This document shows, one piece after another, positions 57,925 to 64,000 of a DNA stretch of 64,000 nucleotides. Every line of letters starts with the position of its first letter. The first letter of the stretch is position 1. The stretch covers positions 25,369-89,368 of the forward strand of contig CANRKK010000006.1 of the NCBI GenBank assembly GCA_947631195.1, written 5' to 3'. The position numbers and the translations under genes were made by a program. The notes below the pieces were generated by a model. The model had not been told where the DNA came from and searched no databases. It saw only the letters and a list, made by a program, of their open reading frames with translations. The stretch comes from an uncultured Clostridia bacterium. Lineage in GTDB: Bacteria; Bacillota; Clostridia; Christensenellales; Borkfalkiaceae.

Positions 57925-59361
57925 ATGAGCACACTCGACAAAAACATAGCCGCCGTAAAAAAGATATTGAAGAGCGAGGACGTACTCGTGTTTGAGTTCG
58001 CCTCGGACGGCGGCAAAAAATTTGCGGCGATATATGCTGACGGCATCTGCAACAAGGAGCAGCTGGGCGAACTCGTGGTAAAGCCCCTGCGCGGCGTACA
58101 AAAGGGGGACCCTATAGAAAAAATCCGCCTTCTTCTCGCCTCGCCCGAAGTAAAGGAGGGCCAAAAACTCCCCGACGCAATCAAGGAAGTTTCCGACGGC
58201 AACGCCGTTTTGTTTGTTGACGGCGAGGAGGGCTATTTTATTTTGGGTTTAAAGAGCCCGCCCGCCCGCGCCGTCACCGAGCCTCCCACGCAGATAGCCG
58301 TCAAGGGCCCGCGCGAGGGCTTCATCGAGGAAATAAAAACCAACATGGCGCTCGTCAGAAAGCGCATCAAGAGTGAAAAGCTGCAGATAAAAACGGTGAA
58401 GTGCGGCAAGCGTTCCCAAACGGCGATAGCCATCGTGTATATAGAGGGAGTATGCCCCAAGGGCCTGCCCGAAAAGATCGAAAAGGAGATCGCCGCCAAC
58501 AAGATAGATCTTATTCCCGACTCCTCGTACGTGTCGGCCTTTTTGTCGCGACGCCCGCGCTCGGTTTTCAAAAGGTGCGGCACCGCCGAAAAACCCGACA
58601 TATTCTGCGCAAAGGTCAGCGAGGGCAGGGTGGGCATACTTGTGGACGGCTCGCCGATAGCCATAACCGTGCCCTACATGATAGTGGAGGACTTCCAGAC
58701 GGGGGAGGACTACTATTCCAGCTCCTACCGCGCAACCACCCTCCGCGCAATAAGGCTCGTTTCGGTATTGCTGGGCATATTTTTGCCCGCGCTGTACATC
58801 TCCGCCCAGCTCTACAAGGCGCAGCTAATACCGTTTAGACTGCTTTTAAAAATCGCCAGCTCCTCGCAGGGGCTGCCCCTCTCGCCGAGCATAGAGATGT
58901 TCTTGGTGCTTCTCGTTCTTGAAGTTTTAAACGAGGCCTCCATAAGAATGCCCAAGTACGTCGGGCTCGCCCTCTCCGTGGTGGGCGCGCTCGTTTTGGG
59001 CGACACCGCGGTAAAGGCGGGGGTCATCTCCACGCCGGCGATAATCATCATCGCTTTTTCGGCAATCTGCCTCTACACCGTGCCCGACCTTGTGGAAACA
59101 ACCACCACCCTGCGCTGGATATTTCTGATAGTGGCGGGCAGCGTCGGCCCCTTCGGCGTGGTGGTGCTCACGGTGTTTATAATCTCATATCTCGTCACCG
59201 AGCAGGACTACGGCGTGCCCCTTTTGGCGCCCTTTGCCCCGCTCATAAAGGGCGATTTGTACGACAGTTTTATAAAGGCGGACATGTATTCCCTTAAAAC
59301 CCGCCCGCGCTCCATAAACACGGGCGATAAAGTGAGGTTAAAAAGTGAAAATAAACGTTAG
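57925..59361 (+). CDS. gerAA: Spore germination protein GerAA family (A subunit)
   Basis: 478 residues. A hydrophilic N-terminal half (KTNMALVRKRIKSEKLQIKTV, then YIEGVCP region) and about five C-terminal helices with EDYYSSSYRATTLRAIRLV, LPLSPSIEMFLVLLVLEVLNEA and GDTAVKAGVISTP are the GerA hallmarks. It senses nutrient germinants in the inner spore membrane with GerAB and GerAC. No Shine-Dalgarno is present; TAAAAT (57913-57918) lies 6 nt before the ATG. gerAB starts 17 bp before its stop. Confidence 0.95.
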   Translation: MSTLDKNIAAVKKILKSEDVLVFEFASDGGKKFAAIYADGICNKEQLGELVVKPLRGVQKGDPIEKIRLLLASPEVKEGQKLPDAIKEVSDGNAVLFVDGEEGYFILGLKSPPARAVTEPPTQIAVKGPREGFIEEIKTNMALVRKRIKSEKLQIKTVKCGKRSQTAIAIVYIEGVCPKGLPEKIEKEIAANKIDLIPDSSYVSAFLSRRPRSVFKRCGTAEKPDIFCAKVSEGRVGILVDGSPIAITVPYMIVEDFQTGEDYYSSSYRATTLRAIRLVSVLLGIFLPALYISAQLYKAQLIPFRLLLKIASSSQGLPLSPSIEMFLVLLVLEVLNEASIRMPKYVGLALSVVGALVLGDTAVKAGVISTPAIIIIAFSAICLYTVPDLVETTTTLRWIFLIVAGSVGPFGVVVLTVFIISYLVTEQDYGVPLLAPFAPLIKGDLYDSFIKADMYSLKTRPRSINTGDKVRLKSENKR

Positions 59362-60409
59362 GCAAATTTGCTTTATTCTCGCGTTCTACACCGCGGCCTC
59401 AAAACTTTTGCTATACCCCATCATATTGTCGGGTTACAGCGGGCGCGACCTTGTGTTTTCCGCGCTGATAAGTTTTGCCGTGCAGGGCGCGGTGGTGTGG
59501 TCCATAGCTTTTTTAAGCTCCAAAACGGACAAAACGCTCTACGAACTCATCAAAGACACCCTCGGCGAAGTCGCCGCGCGCATAATCTACGGATTTTTTG
59601 CCGCGTTCTTCATCTTCTGCGCCATACCGCCCCTGTTCGAACAAAAGCTGTACGTGCAGGCCATTTTCTACGACACGATACCCTCGTTCGTAATTTTCGC
59701 GCCCGTGTTTTTATTCACGGTGTACGCGGGCTCCAAGGGCCTCAAAAACATAGGCAGGTGCGCCGACGTGTGCATGCCCATATTTTTAATAAGCATGGCG
59801 TTCATATTCTTTATGTCCTTTTCCGAGGTGGATTTTTCCAACCTTCTGCCCGTGCTCAAAACTCCCGCCTCGGGGGTGTTCGGCGGCTCTTTAAAAACTT
59901 CCTTTTTCTTTTTGGAGCCGGCGTACCTTCTGATGTTCCTCGGCAACTTCAAATATAAAAAGGGGGACGCCATAAGGCTCACCCTCAGCTACGTAGCGGG
60001 CGCGGCCGTCGTGCTTTTATTCCTCGCGGTTTTCTACGGAATCTACGGCGAGCTCACCTCGTCGAGGCAGTTTGCCGTGTCCAAAACTTCCCTCTATTTT
60101 TCGGCAATAGACATAGTGGGCAGGATAGACCTCTACGCCCTGTACGCCCTCGAAATAGTAATGCTCTTTGCCTTTGTCTTAAATATCCAGTGCGGCGTGC
60201 ACTGCCTTTCAAAATGCACGGGGCTGAACTATCCCGAGCTTTGGTCGGCGGCCGTCAATCTGGCGCTGTTCGTAATAATCGTTACGCTTGAAAGCAAGCT
60301 CTCGGCCATGCAAAACTTCTTCACGGGCTGGGCGTGGATAATAATCATACTCTTCACGGTGGCCGCGCCCCTGCTTGCGTGGACCCTGCGTGAAAGGAGG
60401 CGGCCGTGA
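59345..60409 (+). CDS. gerAB: Spore germination protein GerAB family (B subunit)
   Basis: 354 residues, GTG start inside gerAA. A ten-helix APC-superfamily permease-like protein, with MKINVRQICFILAFYTA at the start, TLYELIKDTLGEVAARIIYG and LFEQKLYVQ. In the family this subunit binds the amino-acid germinant. It overlaps gerAC by 4 bp (GTGA). Confidence 0.92.
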   Translation: MKINVRQICFILAFYTAASKLLLYPIILSGYSGRDLVFSALISFAVQGAVVWSIAFLSSKTDKTLYELIKDTLGEVAARIIYGFFAAFFIFCAIPPLFEQKLYVQAIFYDTIPSFVIFAPVFLFTVYAGSKGLKNIGRCADVCMPIFLISMAFIFFMSFSEVDFSNLLPVLKTPASGVFGGSLKTSFFFLEPAYLLMFLGNFKYKKGDAIRLTLSYVAGAAVVLLFLAVFYGIYGELTSSRQFAVSKTSLYFSAIDIVGRIDLYALYALEIVMLFAFVLNIQCGVHCLSKCTGLNYPELWSAAVNLALFVIIVTLESKLSAMQNFFTGWAWIIIILFTVAAPLLAWTLRERRRP

Positions 60410-61716
60410 ATAAGTCCTACAAGCAAATTCTGCGCCGCTTTTCGGTGATATTGTTCTGGCTGGCGTTCGTCGCCCTCGCCGCGCTCTTTTTCACAAACGA
60501 CTTCGGCCTCGTGGACATACACAAGACCTCCCTTATAGTGGCGGTGGGGATAGACACTACCGAAAACGAAGTGCAGGTAACCGCGCAGCTCGCCGTGCCC
60601 AAGCCCTCGCAGAGCGGCGACAACGTGGAGTACGCCGAAATACAGGGCAGCGGGGAAACGGTGGCCGACGCCCTCAACGAAATAAACGCCAAAACGGGCT
60701 TTTATCCCCAGCTCAGGTTCTGCAAACTCATACTCTTGGGGGACAGCTGCAAGGACAAAAACATCTTCCGCGTGATGGGCTGCTTTTTCAGAAAAAATTA
60801 TTCCGAACTCACCGCGCTGGTTGCCATGTGCGACGGCAAGGCCTCGGAATATCTCGCAATGCCCACCAAGACGGGCGATATGACGACTACGGTGATACAG
60901 CGCGCCCTTGCAGACGAACTTGAAAAAACTGCCAACGTGTCGGGCGTAAACCTCAAGGATATAGCCGTGGCAAACTTTTCCAAGAGCGCGGCGTGCTATA
61001 TGCCGCTCATCGAGGCCAACGTGCAGGGCACCAGCGAGGAGGGCGGCAACGGCGACAACGTCGGCGGCGACAAACCCCCGCAGGGCTCGTCTGGCGGCGA
61101 GGGAAGCGCAAACAGCGGCGGCGAAGGCGGCGGAGAATCTTCGGGAGGAAGTTCGGGCGGCTCTTCGGGAGGAAGTTCGGGCGGTTCGGGCGGCTCGGAG
61201 CAGCAAAAGCCCGTTGAATTTACCGCCCGCCGCACGGCAATTTTCAGGGACGGAATGTTCGCGGGCGTCCTCGACGAGCAGCAGTCCTTCGCGCTCAACC
61301 TCATCGAAAACGAAATACGTCTCGCCGTTCTCCCCTGCGACACGGGAGAATATCACTACACGCTTGGGTTAGGGCTCGGCAAGGGCGGCGTCAAGGTGAA
61401 GCCGTCGGACGGCGCGGTGGAAGTGACTTTGAGCTTTGAGGCGGCGGCGCAGATTGCGGGCATAAAAAAGGTGGTGGACCCCAAGGAGACCACCAACGAC
61501 GACAAGCTCTCTCCCGAAGTGCTGCAGGCGGCGAGGGAGGAGGTGGAAAGGCGCCTCACCTCTATGATAGAAGTTTCCCGCAGCACGGACTGCGACTTTT
61601 TGGGCATAAAGCAGCAGTTGTTCAAGTTCCACCCGGGCAGCTACGGGCAGCTTGCGGACTCCGCGCTGAAGGACATGAAAGTCAAGGTGCGGGCGGACAT
61701 ACGCAGCCGGAAATAG
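60406..61716 (+). CDS. gerAC: Spore germination protein GerAC family (C subunit), without lipobox
   Basis: 436 residues. It keeps the Ger(x)C features TSLIVAVGIDTTENEVQVTAQ (first 20 shown in parts), EINAKTGFYPQLRFCKLILLG and CDFLGIKQQLFKFHP. Canonical members are lipoproteins whose signal ends in L-x-G-C followed by WD. Here the N-terminal helix (FSVILFWLAFVALAALFF) ends in TNDFGLVDIHK without a cysteine, so it would be a TM-anchored protein. Residues about 208-265 are a Gly/Ser/Glu-rich linker absent from typical relatives, placed between the first and second domains. Confidence 0.9.
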   Translation: MNKSYKQILRRFSVILFWLAFVALAALFFTNDFGLVDIHKTSLIVAVGIDTTENEVQVTAQLAVPKPSQSGDNVEYAEIQGSGETVADALNEINAKTGFYPQLRFCKLILLGDSCKDKNIFRVMGCFFRKNYSELTALVAMCDGKASEYLAMPTKTGDMTTTVIQRALADELEKTANVSGVNLKDIAVANFSKSAACYMPLIEANVQGTSEEGGNGDNVGGDKPPQGSSGGEGSANSGGEGGGESSGGSSGGSSGGSSGGSGGSEQQKPVEFTARRTAIFRDGMFAGVLDEQQSFALNLIENEIRLAVLPCDTGEYHYTLGLGLGKGGVKVKPSDGAVEVTLSFEAAAQIAGIKKVVDPKETTNDDKLSPEVLQAAREEVERRLTSMIEVSRSTDCDFLGIKQQLFKFHPGSYGQLADSALKDMKVKVRADIRSRK

Positions 61717-61728
61717 CATAAATTAAGA

Positions 61729-61756
61729 CGTCCCGCGCACAGAAGTGCGCGGGACG
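61729..61756. terminator. Convergent terminator between gerAC and 61763
   Basis: CGTCCCGCGCAC-AGAA-GTGCGCGGGACG, a perfect 12-bp stem without a long T run on either side. Confidence 0.75.
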
Positions 61757-61762
61757 CTTAAA

Positions 61763-62311
61763 CTACGGCGTTTCCGTATCGAATTGCGCAAGCGTCTTTG
61801 CAACGAGGCGGGACAGAGCTTTTATTTCCCCGGCGCTCAAGTCACCCGCCGCCGAAGCCAAAATTTCCGCCGCTTTTCTCTCGGCCGCGTTCCCGTCCGC
61901 GCCGCAATCGGCAAGGTTTTGCGCGACCGTGTTGAGTTTTTCGCCCTCAAAATACCCTTCAAGCAAAAATTCAATCGCAACGGTCTTTGCGTCTTTGCCC
62001 TTTTTGGCCCCTCTCACAAATTGCTCGTAAATAACGTACACCATTGTGGCGGCGGCCCCCACGGACAGCCCGCGTTCGAATACGCGCGCAAAGTTCTCGA
62101 GCGCAAACATCGCGCTGCGGTTCACCGCCGCAAAATAGCAAAAATAGAGCACGCACCCTATTATAAAGGGCAAAAAGGTATAGATCTTGTTGGGAGCCTT
62201 TTTAAGGAGTGTGGTCTTTAAAATTTGCGTAATCGCGCAGGTTACAATCCCGAGCACGGCAACGTCCACGCCGTATAAGGTGAATAAGTCCGTAATTTCA
62301 AAATAAGTCAT
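61763..62311 (-). CDS. Membrane protein with two TM helices and cytoplasmic tail
   Basis: 182 residues. The ATG at 62311 has GAGAGG upstream. A short N terminus (MTYFEITDLFTLYGVDVAVLG) leads into helices at about 15-32, 45-65 and possibly 85-98, followed by a soluble, mixed-charge C-terminal region (about 100-182). It may be holin-like in layout, but no family was recognised. It is convergent with gerAC. Confidence 0.65.
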   Translation of the reverse strand: MTYFEITDLFTLYGVDVAVLGIVTCAITQILKTTLLKKAPNKIYTFLPFIIGCVLYFCYFAAVNRSAMFALENFARVFERGLSVGAAATMVYVIYEQFVRGAKKGKDAKTVAIEFLLEGYFEGEKLNTVAQNLADCGADGNAAERKAAEILASAAGDLSAGEIKALSRLVAKTLAQFDTETP

Positions 62312-62434
62312 ATAACCTCTCAAAATTATGTATTTTCACCCGGCCCTTATTTGTAACGGCGTTTAACCAAAACAAAACGCTTTTGTATAAAATAAATATA
62401 AAATATATATGTGACCTTTTCACACTCCAAAAAG

Positions 62435-62463
62435 TTGCAAAAAAGCGGCTTATGTGTTAATAT
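62435..62463 (+). promoter_or_regulatory. trmB promoter predicting a leaderless mRNA
   Basis: TTGCAA (62435-62440), 17 bp, TAATAT (62458-62463). The ATG is at 62471; there is no Shine-Dalgarno. Confidence 0.7.
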
Positions 62464-62470
62464 TTGTTAT

Positions 62471-63142
62471 ATGAGAATGCACAAAAAATCCCACCTCGAG
62501 GAGCGGCTGGCAGCCTGCTCCGACATACTGAAAACGGCCGACGTAACCCAGAAGAACATGAAAATATCGGCGGGCGTCCCCGACTTTTTGCCCCTTTTCG
62601 AAATATTCAAAAACTGCAACCCCGTCCATCTCGAAATCGGCTGCGGCAAGGGCAGGTTCGTGTGCGAAACGGCAAAGCTCAACCCGCAGACCAACTATAT
62701 CGCCGTGGAAAAAATCTCCAACGTGCTCATAGAGGCGCTGGAGCGGGCAAAGGCGGAAAATATCAAAAACGTCTATTTTTTAAACTGCGCGGCGGAAGTT
62801 TTGCCCCGCTACTTCGGGCAGGACTCCGTTTCCCGCATATATCTCAATTTTTCCAACCCGCTGCCCAAGGAGGGCTACAAAAAACAGCGGCTCACCCACC
62901 CCAAATTTCTCAACATATATGCGGGTTTTTTGAAGAGCGGGGGGCAGATAGTCCAAAAGACGGACGATAAAGACTTCTATGATTTCTCCCTGCAGAGCTA
63001 CCTTTCCTGCGGCTACAAAATAGTTGAAACCTGCGAGGATTTGGCCGCCGCGCCCGTGGAGGGCGACGTGGAAACCGAGCATGAAAAATTGTTTAAAGAG
63101 CGCGGAAAACGTATCTTCCGCATAGTGGCGGAAAAGCCATGA
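62471..63142 (+). CDS. trmB: tRNA (guanine-N7-)-methyltransferase
   Basis: 223 residues from ATG 62471. Methylates G46 of tRNAs. SAM site HLEIGCGKGRFVCETA, then NYIAVEKISNVLIEALERA, and the catalytic/tRNA segment INFSNPLPKEGYKKQRLTHP (read LNFSNP here; classic FPDPWPKKRHxKRR is altered to SNPLPKEGYKKQR). A longer frame from 62411 begins inside the promoter and is rejected. The stop overlaps the next start (ATGA). Confidence 0.92.
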   Translation: MRMHKKSHLEERLAACSDILKTADVTQKNMKISAGVPDFLPLFEIFKNCNPVHLEIGCGKGRFVCETAKLNPQTNYIAVEKISNVLIEALERAKAENIKNVYFLNCAAEVLPRYFGQDSVSRIYLNFSNPLPKEGYKKQRLTHPKFLNIYAGFLKSGGQIVQKTDDKDFYDFSLQSYLSCGYKIVETCEDLAAAPVEGDVETEHEKLFKERGKRIFRIVAEKP

Positions 63143-63930
63143 CGGCCCTATGGATAGCCTTGGGTGCGGGCGGCGCGGCCGCGGCCATGCTCATTGCCCT
63201 GTTTTTGTGGTTTTCTGACAATTCCATAGTAAAAACGCGATACGTGTTGAGTTTTCCGTGGATAAAATCCCCCGTAACAATCGTGCAGATATCCGATTTG
63301 CACGGCAAAACTTTCGGGCGCGACAACAAAAAGCTGATAGAAAAGACGGCCTCGGCCGCGCCCGACGTAATAGCCGTCACGGGCGACATAATTCACAAAT
63401 ACACCCGCAAAAACATAACGGCGGCGGTAAAAGCCGTCTCCGCGCTCTCCGCAATCGCCCCCGTGGCGTACGTTTCGGGCAATCACGAGATGCGCGGTAT
63501 ACGCTACCGCACATTCAAAAAACAGCTCGAGGAGGCGGGCGCAACCGTTCTCGACAACGCCTGCCGTCGGGTCGGCGGAGTGTGGTTTGCGGGCCTCAAC
63601 GGCGCGTGCAACAAAAACGGAGCGGTTTTCAACCTCTGCGCGGACCCGTCCGACAAAATTTTATTGGCGCACATGCCCCACCACGTCCAAAGGTATGCGC
63701 AGGCGGGCTTCCCGCTCGTGCTCAGCGGACACGCTCACGGAGGGCAGTGGCGGATATTCGGGCGGGGGATCTACGCGCCGGGACAGGGGCTGTTCCCCAA
63801 GCTGACTTCGGGCGTGCACGCCTGCGGAAAAACAAAGCTCGTCATCTCCCGCGGGCTGGGCAATTCCAAATTCCCCCTGCGCCTTTTCAACCGCCCCGAG
63901 CTCGTCATTCTCACCCTCACCCCCGAATAA
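63139..63930 (+). CDS. Membrane-anchored metallophosphoesterase (YkuE/YaeI type)
   Basis: 263 residues. An N-terminal TM helix (residues about 4-25) and calcineurin-like domain with ISDLHG, VTGDII, SGNHE, LLAHMP and SGHAHGGQ, the full set of metal ligands. The sequence YFPL-like and IYAPGQGLFPKLTSG ending typical of YkuE follows. Family members hydrolyse UDP-diacylglucosamine-like or other phosphodiesters at the membrane. It is coupled to trmB through an ATGA overlap. Confidence 0.9.
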   Translation: MTALWIALGAGGAAAAMLIALFLWFSDNSIVKTRYVLSFPWIKSPVTIVQISDLHGKTFGRDNKKLIEKTASAAPDVIAVTGDIIHKYTRKNITAAVKAVSALSAIAPVAYVSGNHEMRGIRYRTFKKQLEEAGATVLDNACRRVGGVWFAGLNGACNKNGAVFNLCADPSDKILLAHMPHHVQRYAQAGFPLVLSGHAHGGQWRIFGRGIYAPGQGLFPKLTSGVHACGKTKLVISRGLGNSKFPLRLFNRPELVILTLTPE

Positions 63931-63948
63931 TTTTTCTTTTTTTATTTT

Positions 63949-64000
63949 GTCCCGCCCACCCCCCCCAATAATGTTAACAAAGTTCACAAAAATTTTCGTG
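63949..64000 (+). repeat. C-rich repeat segment at the right edge
   Basis: TCCCGCCCACCCCCCCCAAT followed by AATGTTAACAAAGTTCACAA, recurring from 9541 and 48938. It probably begins another mosaic that continues beyond the window. Confidence 0.7.

Overview
The window looks like a chromosomal segment of an anaerobic, endospore-forming member of the Bacillota, most likely an uncultured Clostridia lineage of the gut type. The evidence is gene content: an Rnf complex gene, a pyrophosphate-type phosphofructokinase, spmA/spmB, a spoIVFA/spoIVFB-like pair, a gerA-type germination operon, veg-ispE and metG-tatD-ksgA neighbourhoods, and a tig-clpP-clpX-lon-engB proteostasis cluster. A Christensenellales-like placement is only a guess. 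Genes lie on both strands, with many 4-bp stop/start overlaps (ATGA, GTGA, TTGA).

Layout. 1-1450 (-): Gx transporter then rnfC, cut by the left edge. 1630-3000 (+): M18 aminopeptidase. 3054-7105 (-): a membrane-anchored extracytoplasmic protein, two paralogous winged-helix/TM proteins, a small membrane protein and the NFACT/RqcH ribosome quality-control factor. 7263-13961 (+): tig, clpP, clpX, lon, engB. 14350-18270 (-): an operon fruK-type kinase, phosphopantetheinyl transferase, MTA/SAH nucleosidase, ung, apgM-like. 18385-18771 (+): tmRNA, followed by an unusual 98-bp tandem repeat. 19256-21334 (+): DUF2238-like membrane protein, LOG, tyrosine phosphatase. 22521-23465 (-): DegV. 23740-29604 (+): HTH/membrane protein, gltX, CmpB-like membrane protein, fused ABC transporter. 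30324-31082 (-): DeoR regulator. 31311-36274 (+): cysE, cysS, a very short alaS, rplM, rpsI. 36867-48504 (+, with one small - ORF): membrane protein, PPi-type pfp, propeller-like surface protein, acidic zinc-ribbon protein, veg, SPOCS-LysM protein, ispE, TPR/membrane protein, cysteine desulfurase. 49595-50640 (-): spmA, spmB. 50746-56171 (+): metG, tatD, ksgA, spoIVFA-like, spoIVFB-like. 56168-57857 (-): small TM protein, ogg, Zn-dependent PLC-like. 57925-61716 (+): gerAA, gerAB, gerAC. 61763-62311 (-): membrane protein. 62471-63930 (+): trmB, metallophosphoesterase.

The most unusual aspect is the DNA between genes. Nearly every long gap is a mosaic of a few recurring, strongly structured modules, named here T, P, N, E, F and X. 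Module T (about 120-150 bp, nine copies, all + strand and all 3' of + strand genes) has a closing stem that differs in sequence between copies yet keeps pairing, and an inner 5-bp hairpin with a 6-nt loop that also covaries. That pattern suggests selection on an RNA fold. One copy supplies the stop codon of engB. Modules P and N are double-hairpin units, and X is a terminator-containing unit that follows - strand genes.

Other points: several genes (ispE, trmB, a HTH gene, probably the Gx transporter, gerAA and veg) have a -10 box 6-9 nt before the start codon and no Shine-Dalgarno, so they look leaderless. The tmRNA encodes a 23-codon tag with two cysteines. Ribosome rescue and proteolysis (tmRNA, RqcH, ClpXP, Lon, trigger factor) are all encoded within this one window. 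All functional calls come from reading motifs by eye; no database search was run.
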